NCBI GenBank assembly: GCA_045657265.1
Contig: JAZOSU010000017.1
Location: 1-64,000 of the forward strand
Source: RGIG9041 sp045657265
GTDB taxonomy: Bacteria; Bacillota; Clostridia; Oscillospirales; QAKW01
Reading direction: 5' to 3'
Length of the DNA stretch: 64,000 bases
The position numbers were made by a program, and so were the translations under genes. The notes under the pieces were generated by a model. That model did no database searches. It worked only from the letters and a program-made list of their open reading frames with translations, and was not told the DNA's origin. Shown piece after piece: positions 43,065 through 50,958 of the stretch; within the stretch, counting starts at the first letter, position 1, and each line of letters begins with the position of its first letter.

Positions 43065-43790
43065 ATGAAAAATTATTTGACATTTACCAAAAAATTGAAT
43101 ATTGCAGACGTTGGGTTTGACGGCAAAACATCGGTTGCCGATATTATGAACCTTTTTCAACAAGCTGTCACTTTGCACACATACGAAATGGAGCTTGATT
43201 TTGAAAGTATAAGAAAAAAATATAACGGAAAATGGTTTATTTTAAGCGCCCGTTTTGAAATAGAAAAAAGACCATCTATTCACGATACCATTGAAATAGA
43301 AACCTGGCCTTTGAAAGCTTCTGCTCTTAAATTTCCAAGAGCATTCAAACTAAACGACAGTAAGGGAAATACTTTGGTTTCGGCTATGACTCACTGGTGT
43401 ATTGTGGACTATGACACCGAAGAGATTTTCCGTTCAAGCTCCGTATCAATGCCTTTTGACGAGTTTATCACAGATGACCCCACAACTAAAAAATGCAGCG
43501 TTCCCAATACAGAAAATGACGGCATTTATTACAGTCGCAAAATGATGTCATCGGATATTGACCTTAACCGCCACGTAAACAACGTATCTTATATCCGTAT
43601 TGCGCTGGACTGTTTCAAAACGCAAGAACTTGAAAACCTTGATATCAAAAGCTTTGATATTCAGTACAGAAAACAGTGCTTTGAAGGGGATGTTATGGAT
43701 TTATACCGCACTAAGACCGAAAACGGCTACGTCATCGAGGGCAAAATAAACTCCGACACTATATTCAAAGCCGCAATTAATATAAAATAA
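43065..43790 (+). CDS. Acyl-ACP thioesterase (FatA/FatB family)
   Basis: A 241-residue double hot-dog thioesterase that releases fatty acids from ACP. The first domain starts LTFTKKLNIADVGFDGK. The second has the catalytic block DLNRHVNNVSYI (Asn and His) and the later IQYRKQCFEGD with the Cys. Bacterial homologues occur in many gut Clostridia. No Shine-Dalgarno site precedes the ATG at 43065, which is only 7 bases past the -10 box, so translation is probably leaderless. The frame can be drawn upstream to 43029, but that would start inside the -35 box. It has its own terminator. Confidence 0.92.
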   Translation: MKNYLTFTKKLNIADVGFDGKTSVADIMNLFQQAVTLHTYEMELDFESIRKKYNGKWFILSARFEIEKRPSIHDTIEIETWPLKASALKFPRAFKLNDSKGNTLVSAMTHWCIVDYDTEEIFRSSSVSMPFDEFITDDPTTKKCSVPNTENDGIYYSRKMMSSDIDLNRHVNNVSYIRIALDCFKTQELENLDIKSFDIQYRKQCFEGDVMDLYRTKTENGYVIEGKINSDTIFKAAINIK

Positions 43791-43826
43791 AAATAGCTTA
43801 GAGATTTTTCTCTAAGCTATTTTTTA
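43791..43826 (+). terminator. Terminator shared by the thioesterase and the SLH amidase
   Basis: A 14-bp stem (AAATAGCTTAGAGA with TCTCTAAGCTATTT, loop TTTT) followed by T-runs. The SLH amidase stop is at 43824 on the other strand. Confidence 0.88.
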
Positions 43827-45371
43827 TTTCTGTGATTTAAAATAATCGTCAATACCGAGAGCTATGCACTCGCCGAGTCCTTTGGTGTTTTCTGTTATCC
43901 ATTTTGCGTATTTTGCATAATCGTGGAACTCTACCTCTACTATAAGGTTTGCCATCTGCGGACGCCACACCTCAGCAAAAGGACTCTTTTCAAGCATATC
44001 GTCTTTTATTCCGTTGTCTTTGGTTGGAGTAAATGACGATAATCTGTCGTGAATAAACTGCGAAAGTTCTTTTGAGCCTTTATTGTAACCATTATAAAAA
44101 CAGGTTGTACCCTGATATTTACCGTTATTTGTAACACTGACAGCATTTGAGTGAATTGCAACGTACACGTCAGCGCCCATTGCCTTTGCCTCTTCCGCTC
44201 TTGTTACGATATTTGGGTCGCCGTCAACGTATTGCTGACCTTTTATGTATTTGCTTCCGTCTTTTATTGGAGTTTCAACGTTGGAGACAAAAACCTCATA
44301 ACCCATCTCTTCAAGTTTGGTTTTTGTAACCTCTGCCACAAGCTGCATTTCCTTGCCTTCTGTTGTATCAACTCCAACGTAAGCATTGCTCATCTGATTT
44401 GAAGGACTGAGATATACAAGAGGTTTATACCGAGGGTCCTCATACCCTTCAAAAAAGTAGCTTGACATTAAAGCGGCACATTCAGAACGGGTAATTTCAC
44501 GTTTTGGAGTAAGCTCACCGTTTTCATTGCCTGAATATATAACCCCAAGAGCCGCCGCCATACTGTTTTTAGCATAATCAGAAGTATCGTCAATATCCAC
44601 AGCCAATATACCTTTTTCTCTTGCCGCTTTAACAGTCTCATCGTAATCAAGAGAATCAATATATTCTTCACCGTAAATCACGTTCATCATCATAATTGCG
44701 GCATCTTGTCTTGTAATAAGTCCGGTAGGATTAAAAGTTCCGTCTCCGGCACCTACAATAATACCCGCATTCGCACAAGTCATTACGGCTTTATAGTACC
44801 AAGCATTTTTATCAAGGTCAGTAAACTCCACATTTGTAATCGGGGTCATTATGTCGTCGTTTTCATATATATTATAAAGCATCTGACAGAATTCAGCTCT
44901 TGTCATATTACCGAGAATACCAAACTCGTTATCGGATATACCAACAAATATCCCTGCAACAACGCATCTGCGGATATGGGTATATCCCCAGTAGTTTCTG
45001 TTAAGGTCAATGTATTTTGACATTTTAACGTTTTCGTCTGTTACTATATATTCAATTTCAAAATCCACGCCGTAAACATTAAATTTAACTTTAATAAGAC
45101 CGGATTTACTTGTATCAGGCTCAGATGTCAGAATTGTATTGTCAAGCAAAATCGTTTTTTCACTGCCGTCGCCAAAAACAAAGTCTATACTTGTACCTGA
45201 AATATCAATTTTTTCTCCCACTTGAATAAATTTATCTATTTTATCAAAATGAGTTGTATATTCAGTAACAGTAGTTTCTCCCAAAGGCTCTGCGGCATAC
45301 GCAGTCATTGAGGTTGCTGTAAATATAAACAAACATAAGATTGTGATAAAAGTTTTTACAAAACGTTTCAT
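43824..45371 (-). CDS. SLH-domain N-acetylmuramoyl-L-alanine amidase (Amidase_3, altered first motif)
   Basis: A 515-residue secreted cell-wall protein. A signal peptide (about 1-26) is followed by an Ig-like segment (about 30-115) and three SLH domains (about 128-315), then an Amidase_3 domain to the end. In usual amidases the first zinc His lies in a DPGHGG motif. Here the matching place reads YLSPSNQMSNAY. The later AIHSNA and the end VEVEFHD are kept. Related clostridial proteins share the SPSxQ version. It may bind or cut peptidoglycan at the S-layer. Its promoter is at 45400-45428. Confidence 0.87.
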   Translation of the reverse strand: MKRFVKTFITILCLFIFTATSMTAYAAEPLGETTVTEYTTHFDKIDKFIQVGEKIDISGTSIDFVFGDGSEKTILLDNTILTSEPDTSKSGLIKVKFNVYGVDFEIEYIVTDENVKMSKYIDLNRNYWGYTHIRRCVVAGIFVGISDNEFGILGNMTRAEFCQMLYNIYENDDIMTPITNVEFTDLDKNAWYYKAVMTCANAGIIVGAGDGTFNPTGLITRQDAAIMMMNVIYGEEYIDSLDYDETVKAAREKGILAVDIDDTSDYAKNSMAAALGVIYSGNENGELTPKREITRSECAALMSSYFFEGYEDPRYKPLVYLSPSNQMSNAYVGVDTTEGKEMQLVAEVTKTKLEEMGYEVFVSNVETPIKDGSKYIKGQQYVDGDPNIVTRAEEAKAMGADVYVAIHSNAVSVTNNGKYQGTTCFYNGYNKGSKELSQFIHDRLSSFTPTKDNGIKDDMLEKSPFAEVWRPQMANLIVEVEFHDYAKYAKWITENTKGLGECIALGIDDYFKSQK

Positions 45372-45399
45372 TAAAAATCCCCCAAAAGAATATAGAAAA

Positions 45400-45428
45400 A
45401 TTATACCACCCGATTTTTTTAATGTCTA
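45400..45428 (-). promoter_or_regulatory. Sigma-A promoter of the SLH amidase gene
   Basis: On the minus strand TAGACA (45428-45423), 17-bp spacer and TATAAT (45405-45400), 29 bases before the ATG. Confidence 0.7.
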
Positions 45429-45453
45429 TAACCAATATATAAAATTTACAATT

Positions 45454-45480
45454 AAAAAAGCGGTAGGATTTTCCTACCGC
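45454..45480 (-). terminator. Terminator after spo0A
   Basis: A 9-bp GC-rich stem (GCGGTAGGA with TCCTACCGC) begins 5 bases after the spo0A stop and is followed by a six-T run on the minus strand. Confidence 0.9.
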
Positions 45481-45485
45481 AGATT

Positions 45486-46268
45486 TTATGAAATTTTAAG
45501 GTCCAGCTTTACTCTTTCTGCAAGCATCGAAATAAATTCTCCGTTTGTGGGTTTGCCTTTGGTACTTTTAACGGTGTAACCGAAAATGCCGTTGAGAACA
45601 TCCACATCGCCTCTTTGCCAAGCAACCTCAACAGCGTGTCGTATCGCTCTTTCAACCCTTGATGCCGTTGTGGAATTATTTTTGGCAATAGACGGATAAA
45701 GCTCTTTGGTTATTGATTTAAGTATATTTCTGTCAGACAGCGCCATAAGTATTGATTCTCTGATGTAATCATAACCTCTGATAGATGCAGGAACTCCTAC
45801 CTCGTGCATAAGTTTTGCAACGTAATTCAGAATGTCAAATTCATCGTGAATGTCAATAATAAGCGGTGTTTTGGCAGAATCCTTTGATGACTTTTTCTTA
45901 TATGCTTCTCTGATTTTACTGTCAACGTACTTTTTATTAAACGGTATAAGAGTAAACATATCAAGTCCGTGTTTTAAAAGGTTTTCAATAACTGCACTGC
46001 TGTTTATTGATGACGCAACTCCAAACACTGTATTTTCGCTGTAGCCTGATTCTTTTAACATATCAAGCATACCGCAAGCATCAATATCATGAAGATAAAC
46101 GTCGGTAATAACAACCTCAGGACTATGTTCTGTAATAAGATTTGCCGCTTCCTGTCCCGACGTGGTTATTCCCACTATTTCATAATCGAACTCCTTTAAA
46201 AATTCACAAATAATATTCCCACTGTCTCCACCTGTGTGAGCAAGTACAACTCTAAGTCTGCTTTTCAT
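45486..46268 (-). CDS. spo0A: Sporulation master regulator Spo0A, with degenerate receiver
   Basis: A 260-residue response regulator. The C-terminal DNA-binding domain is well conserved (SRVERAIRHAVEVAWQRG, then GYTVKSTKGKPTNGEFI). The receiver keeps Asp56 in ITDVYLHD, but the acidic pair seen as ADDN in Bacillus is AHTG here (10-13), the switch Thr is replaced around GVASS, and the conserved Lys in LKPFD is Ile (LIPFN). Phosphoryl transfer as usual is doubtful. The ATG at 46268 has GAGGAG upstream; a longer frame to 46301 lacks a site. A 0A box lies at 46338-46344, upstream of a TATAAT box. Confidence 0.93.
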   Translation of the reverse strand: MKSRLRVVLAHTGGDSGNIICEFLKEFDYEIVGITTSGQEAANLITEHSPEVVITDVYLHDIDACGMLDMLKESGYSENTVFGVASSINSSAVIENLLKHGLDMFTLIPFNKKYVDSKIREAYKKKSSKDSAKTPLIIDIHDEFDILNYVAKLMHEVGVPASIRGYDYIRESILMALSDRNILKSITKELYPSIAKNNSTTASRVERAIRHAVEVAWQRGDVDVLNGIFGYTVKSTKGKPTNGEFISMLAERVKLDLKIS

Positions 46269-46300
46269 AATTGATATTCTCCTCTTTTTTATTGATATCA

Positions 46301-46344
46301 ATTATAGCAAGTACTTTCATTGATTTTTAACGATTATTGTCGAA
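46301..46344 (-). promoter_or_regulatory. spo0A promoter region with a 0A box
   Basis: TATAAT is on the minus strand at 46306-46301, with no good -35 box. A perfect 0A box core, TGTCGAA on the plus strand, is at 46338-46344, about 40-47 bases before the likely start of transcription. It is part of TTGTC...GACAA, an inverted repeat. This fits activation by Spo0A itself. Confidence 0.65.
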
Positions 46345-46364
46345 CAATTGACAATTATTTCCAA

Positions 46365-47201
46365 TTATTTTTTCATAACAGTGTTATAAATCTCGTTTTT
46401 AGGCACTCCTCTGTCTGCCGCAACGTGTCTGATAGCGTCTTTTTTTGTCTCGCCTGTATTTATGTAATGCGTAACGTGGTCTTCAATACTTAGTTTGTGC
46501 CAGAACTGTTCTTCTGTCAATTCCCCCTTAGCGCCTTGAACCATTATAACAAATTCGCCTTTAGGCTCGGTTGTTTCAAAATGTTCAATAAGCTCTGACA
46601 AATTACCTCTTATAACCTGTTCATAAATTTTTGTAAGTTCTCTGGCGATAGCCGCCGGTCTGTCTCCAAATGTCGCCAAAAGATCCTTAAGCGTACCTTT
46701 TACCTTTGTCGGACCTTCATAAAAAATAAGAGTATTTCTTACCGTTTTAAGAGAATCTAAATGTTCCATTCGGTTTTTCTTTGTTGTAGAAAGAAAGCCT
46801 TCAAAAGAAAATCTTGAAGTATCAAGTCCGGAAAGCACAAGCGCCGCGCTGAATGCAGATGGACCCGGAACTACCGAAACGTTGAAGCCCTCTTCATAGA
46901 GCAGTTTTACAAGGTCTTCACCGGGGTCTGAAATTGCAGGCATCCCTGCATCTGACACCAAAGCGCCTTTTTTACCCTCTTTCAGAAGAGCAACTATCTC
47001 TTCGCCTCTGCGGCGTTTATTATGTTCAAAATAACTGACAAGAGGTTTTTTAATTTCAAAACGGTTAAGAAGTTTAAGAGTATTTCTTGTGTCTTCCGCC
47101 GCAATAAAATCCACCTCACTCAAGGTATCTATTGCTCTTTGAGATATATCTCCAAGATTACCTATCGGCGTTCCTACTATGTAAAAATCTATATTATTCA
47201 T
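46365..47201 (-). CDS. rsmI: 16S rRNA (cytidine(1402)-2'-O)-methyltransferase RsmI
   Basis: A 278-residue SAM-dependent enzyme of the tetrapyrrole methylase fold that methylates C1402 in 16S rRNA. The start block FYIVGTPIGNLGDIS and AAEDTRNTLKLL are RsmI signatures. ALVSDAGMPAISDPGEDLV and VVPGPSA follow. The C-terminal domain (about 225-278) is present. It overlaps the upstream tRNA methyltransferase by 8 bases and lies about 97 bp ahead of the spo0A start. Confidence 0.95.
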   Translation of the reverse strand: MNNIDFYIVGTPIGNLGDISQRAIDTLSEVDFIAAEDTRNTLKLLNRFEIKKPLVSYFEHNKRRRGEEIVALLKEGKKGALVSDAGMPAISDPGEDLVKLLYEEGFNVSVVPGPSAFSAALVLSGLDTSRFSFEGFLSTTKKNRMEHLDSLKTVRNTLIFYEGPTKVKGTLKDLLATFGDRPAAIARELTKIYEQVIRGNLSELIEHFETTEPKGEFVIMVQGAKGELTEEQFWHKLSIEDHVTHYINTGETKKDAIRHVAADRGVPKNEIYNTVMKK

Positions 47202-47943
47202 CTTTTATCCCTTCGGTATAAATTTTACTGCTTTGCTCTGTATAGCTTCCGTCATCATTATATATTATAAGATTTTTAAGTACCTTAAGATAGGGCGGAG
47301 CGCCTTTTATTGCAGATATAAGAACAAGGTTTGGCGCACTGTCTTTTTTGGACTGTATAAGCTGCATAGTTCTCGGTTCAAAACCGCCCTGACGCAACGC
47401 ATTGAAAATATCGCATATACGCCATGGTCTGTGTATCATATACATTGTGCCGCCTGTTTTCAAAAGATGATGCGCCGCCGCTACAACGTCTTCAATATCG
47501 CAAAGAGTTTCGCGTCTTGCGGCATTTTTAATTATATTCGGGCAGTCAATACCGTGACCATTCTTTTCATAAGGTGGGTTAACTGTTAAAATGTCAAAGG
47601 TTGATTTCGGGAAATGTTCTGCAATATTTTTTATATCTGCATTAACAATATTGATTCGCTCTTCGCATCCGTTCATCTTTGCGCTTTTTTGCATCAGCGA
47701 ACAAAAATAATCAAAATACTCAACTGCGGTTATATTTTCTACATCGTTTCTCGCAAGAAACAAAAGCGGGATTATGCCGCTTCCGCTACATATATCTATA
47801 ACTTTATCTTTTTTGGAAATTTCAGCAAAACCTGCCAAAAGAACTGCATCTATTCCGAAACAGAAAAGTTTTGAATTCTGATAAATGCGATAACCGTTTA
47901 TATTAAGTTCATCAATTCGTTCATTGTTTTTATCTATCTCCAC
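47194..47943 (-). CDS. tRNA1(Val) (adenine(37)-N6)-methyltransferase-like protein
   Basis: A 249-residue Rossmann-fold methyltransferase of the YfiC/TrmN6 or YabB group. The SAM motif is DICSGSGIIPLLF, and the catalytic NPPY motif is in TVNPPYEKNG, typical of N6-adenine methylation. The N-terminal QNSKLFCFGIDAVLLAGF is family text. In Bacillota it regularly precedes rsmI (yabB-yazA-yabC order), as here. The start is GTG at 47943 with an AGGAGGTGG site. Confidence 0.9.
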   Translation of the reverse strand: MEIDKNNERIDELNINGYRIYQNSKLFCFGIDAVLLAGFAEISKKDKVIDICSGSGIIPLLFLARNDVENITAVEYFDYFCSLMQKSAKMNGCEERINIVNADIKNIAEHFPKSTFDILTVNPPYEKNGHGIDCPNIIKNAARRETLCDIEDVVAAAHHLLKTGGTMYMIHRPWRICDIFNALRQGGFEPRTMQLIQSKKDSAPNLVLISAIKGAPPYLKVLKNLIIYNDDGSYTEQSSKIYTEGIKDE

Positions 47944-47982
47944 AAAACCACCTCCTTTAAAATTCTTTTCAGCATTCAGAAA

Positions 47983-49482
47983 TTATGAATAAATTGTTCC
48001 CATTTCACTAAACACCCACGCTCCATCTTCCACAACGCAAGGATAGGTAAGTATTCTTTCAATAACTTTAACATTAGGGTCAAGCTCGCCTGTTTCTGTA
48101 TACTGATAATTATCATATTGTTTTATAATAACACTAACATTTATCTGAGTATCAGACACTTTCTGAACATCATAAGTATGACTTATATAAAGTCCTTGCA
48201 CACCTGCGCCGTGAGATGTTATTGCAAGTTTTCCGTCAAGCGAATAAAGTTTAGCGGTGAGACATTCTTTTGCAAGATTGTCGGAAAACAAAGAAAAATA
48301 TCTGTCACAAACATCCTGTACTGTTTTGCATTTACTGTCTTCTACTAAATACAGAAAATAATTTTCTTCGTCTTTAAGTTCAATGAGCTTTTCAAACTGA
48401 CCGCCAAAATTCATCCAGTAATTGTAATAATTTTGTGCCGTCTCAAAAAACTCAACCACATTATCAACCGTTATATCTGTTCTTGCGCCTTTTGTCTTTT
48501 TACCGTAATATGAATCAATTATTTCATCAGCTGCCGCTCTTGCATTGTCTATCTGTTCTCTTGTCAGAACCTTTTCCTCTTCCGGCCCTTTTAATGAATC
48601 AGCATTATCCACAAGATATTCCGCAGAGCACCAGCCGGTTTTACCCTGATACTGAGTTTTTGCCCATCCGTTTTGTAATTTTTCTACTATTATTTCTGTT
48701 TCTTTAGGTATAAGTACTAAAACCGGACTGTCAGTAGATGCGCTCTCACGCAGATTAAGCCCTCCGTTTGCACTTACGAACATATGTTTATCAACAGACG
48801 GCTCTTTCTGTACTTCCGCCTCAGGTTGTTTATCGGGAGTATCGGTATCCTGCTGAATTTCTGTCTGTGAGCTACCAATATTTGCAGAGTGAGAATCTCC
48901 GCCGCCATTTATCAAATTAATCATTTTTCCACTGTTGTTACTTGCATAAAGACCAAGAGCCATCAATGCCACAAGTATAATAATCGGCGTAACACAACCT
49001 AACTTCACTTTTGGTTTACGTGATACACTTTTTTCTTCTTTGGGCATTTCAAGAGCATCAACAATATCAACAACTTTACATTTGCGTAAAATACCGCCTT
49101 CGGCATGGAGTTTCACATGTGTATCAGAGCCGAAATTAAGCATAAATCCGTCAAGTTTATAATCGTTATAAGCTCCCATATTATCAAGAACCCTGTCAAG
49201 AGTGCCGCCTGAGCTACGGGTCCACAGATTAAAAGCAATAGCAAATTTGCTTTTTTTACGGTATATTATCTCGTGAATACCGTTATCTATATCAATAATC
49301 TGGGGATGATTTTTCTTTTTATATTTAAGTTTATAAGCTTTTCCGTCAATATCGAGATATCCTGCCATACCGTCATCTCTGCCAAGAAGCCAGAACGGTA
49401 AAAGAGGAAATATAATAAGTCCCCAATATCTTCCGAAAAAACTTTCATAATGTTTTTCGTAGTCAATTATAATCTTTCCCAT
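47983..49482 (-). CDS. Membrane protein with an extracytoplasmic SH3b domain
   Basis: I do not recognise this 499-residue protein as a whole. A hydrophobic patch is at about 20-33, then a mostly soluble region up to 160. One clear membrane span lies at 162-181, and an Asp/Gln/Pro-rich linker runs to about 230. A bacterial SH3 domain (about 234-291, GGLNLRESAST, NGWAKTQYQGKTGWC) follows. The C-terminal 200 residues have no family I can name. SH3b domains often bind peptidoglycan. The ATG at 49482 has a GGGGGAG site; a longer frame to 49548 is rejected. The promoter is a perfect consensus. Confidence 0.8.
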   Translation of the reverse strand: MGKIIIDYEKHYESFFGRYWGLIIFPLLPFWLLGRDDGMAGYLDIDGKAYKLKYKKKNHPQIIDIDNGIHEIIYRKKSKFAIAFNLWTRSSGGTLDRVLDNMGAYNDYKLDGFMLNFGSDTHVKLHAEGGILRKCKVVDIVDALEMPKEEKSVSRKPKVKLGCVTPIIILVALMALGLYASNNSGKMINLINGGGDSHSANIGSSQTEIQQDTDTPDKQPEAEVQKEPSVDKHMFVSANGGLNLRESASTDSPVLVLIPKETEIIVEKLQNGWAKTQYQGKTGWCSAEYLVDNADSLKGPEEEKVLTREQIDNARAAADEIIDSYYGKKTKGARTDITVDNVVEFFETAQNYYNYWMNFGGQFEKLIELKDEENYFLYLVEDSKCKTVQDVCDRYFSLFSDNLAKECLTAKLYSLDGKLAITSHGAGVQGLYISHTYDVQKVSDTQINVSVIIKQYDNYQYTETGELDPNVKVIERILTYPCVVEDGAWVFSEMGTIYS

Positions 49483-49510
49483 AGTTCTCCCCCAAAAAAG
49501 CTTTAAGATT

Positions 49511-49539
49511 ATTATATAATTTAACATAAACATTGTCAA
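49511..49539 (-). promoter_or_regulatory. Consensus sigma-A promoter of the SH3 membrane protein gene
   Basis: On the minus strand TTGACA (49539-49534), 17-bp spacer and TATAAT (49516-49511), 28 bases before the ATG. Confidence 0.85.
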
Positions 49540-49546
49540 CAAAAGC

Positions 49547-49574
49547 AAAAAACCGACAATTTTTGTCGGTTTTT
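49547..49574 (-). terminator. Terminator after the second MFS gene
   Basis: The stem AAAACCGACAA pairs with TTGTCGGTTTT and begins 7 bases past the MFS stop. A run of T follows on the minus strand. Confidence 0.82.
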
Positions 49575-49580
49575 ATATTT

Positions 49581-50831
49581 TTAGTATGTTCTGAGTTTGA
49601 ATTTTCTCCAGATAGGAATAGTTATTACAGAAAAAACAGCCGCAATAACAGTAAATATTATCCATATATCCATAACACTTTCCCAACCATATACATCTGC
49701 CGCCTTAGCAACGCTATAGCTCTGAACAATAATGCTCATAGATGCCGCTGCATTGACTATACCGGCGGCAGTACCGCTTTTTCCGTATTTAGAAAAAAAC
49801 ATATTATAATAGGAAACAAACAAGTTTGTAGAAGTTATAAAAAGTATAAAAAATCCCATAGCTGCTATTATAAACAGAATATTGATTTTACCTATAAATT
49901 TAAATAGCAGAACAAAAGGAATAGATATTACAAGCATAATCGCAACGCCCAAAACTTCGTTTTTGATATACTTAGGATAAATAACGGTTTTGACAAGAAT
50001 CATTCCTATCATACCCATTACAATTATCAGAATATTAAGCAAATTACCTATAGACGGAGTTACAATACCTGAATACATATTTGTAAGCAACGTTGGTGTG
50101 AAATTTTTAACACTGATTTCTACAAAACAACTCATAAAAGAAGCAACAACAACTAAAAAGAAACCACTCGCCATAAACATTTTCCAGGTCGAATCATATC
50201 CGTCAGCCTCAGTTTTGATTTGTTTTGGAACAACTATCGGCTTGTCCGGAACAAAATATCTGTCAATTTTTTTACATATAATACACATCGCTATGCCGAG
50301 CGCAATAAGCATTACAGCCGAAATCAAGAAGTTATATTGCCATTTCGGTATAAATGCGGCTATAAGATAAGCAAGTAAAAGTCCTGCTGACGTACAAAAA
50401 GTTATATAAAAAGCAGAAGATTTTCTGTCACTTCTGATAAGCTGGGAAGATACTATTTTGAAAATAGCCGGCCACACCGCAAACTGAGTACAGGCGTTAA
50501 ACGCCCACACTACCAGCATAAGATAATAATTCTGATTTATAAATATAATAAGGTTTGAAATTCCGGAGCCAAAAAGACCTACCATAATGAGTTTTTCAGG
50601 GTCGTATTTATCAACCAAGATACCCCCTACTATTTGTAAAGGAGCATATATAATATAGAAAACCGAATTGATAAGACCTGTCTGTGTAAGTGTTAAAACC
50701 CCTTGTTCAACGATAGTTGCCATTGCGGCACTGAAACAGTTTTTTGTCATATACACAATTGTATACACTATCCACAAAAACAAAAAGAAATATCTGCTTA
50801 CAGTTTTATTTTCAAAATGAGCGCTGTACAT
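49581..50831 (-). CDS. MFS transporter (organophosphate/OPA-like)
   Basis: A 416-residue, 12-span carrier. The first half begins with FLFLWIVYTIVYMTKNCFSAAM and has GILVDKYDPEKLIMVGLFGSG after helix 2, as in the OPA branch (glycerol-3-phosphate and hexose-phosphate antiporters). The charged central loop is around residues 195-220. The second half has YNMFFSKYGKSGTAAGIVNAA. The arginines typical of phosphate-ester binding are not clearly placed, so the substrate is open. It lies alone, with a terminator after it. Confidence 0.82.
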   Translation of the reverse strand: MYSAHFENKTVSRYFFLFLWIVYTIVYMTKNCFSAAMATIVEQGVLTLTQTGLINSVFYIIYAPLQIVGGILVDKYDPEKLIMVGLFGSGISNLIIFINQNYYLMLVVWAFNACTQFAVWPAIFKIVSSQLIRSDRKSSAFYITFCTSAGLLLAYLIAAFIPKWQYNFLISAVMLIALGIAMCIICKKIDRYFVPDKPIVVPKQIKTEADGYDSTWKMFMASGFFLVVVASFMSCFVEISVKNFTPTLLTNMYSGIVTPSIGNLLNILIIVMGMIGMILVKTVIYPKYIKNEVLGVAIMLVISIPFVLLFKFIGKINILFIIAAMGFFILFITSTNLFVSYYNMFFSKYGKSGTAAGIVNAAASMSIIVQSYSVAKAADVYGWESVMDIWIIFTVIAAVFSVITIPIWRKFKLRTY

Positions 50832-50914
50832 ATTGTAATCCCTATTATTTAAACGTAATTTAACTCATTATTATATTAATGACATTTAAGCATAATTGCA
50901 ACTATTATTACCTT

Positions 50915-50949
50915 AAAAAATGCGCTCTCAGCTTTGAGAACGCATTTTT
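50915..50949 (-). terminator. Terminator after the beta-helix/SLH gene
   Basis: The stem AAAAAATGCG and CTCTCA pairs with TGAGAA and CGCATTTTT, then a T tract, just past the stop at 50959. Confidence 0.82.
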
Positions 50950-50958
50950 CATTTTTTA

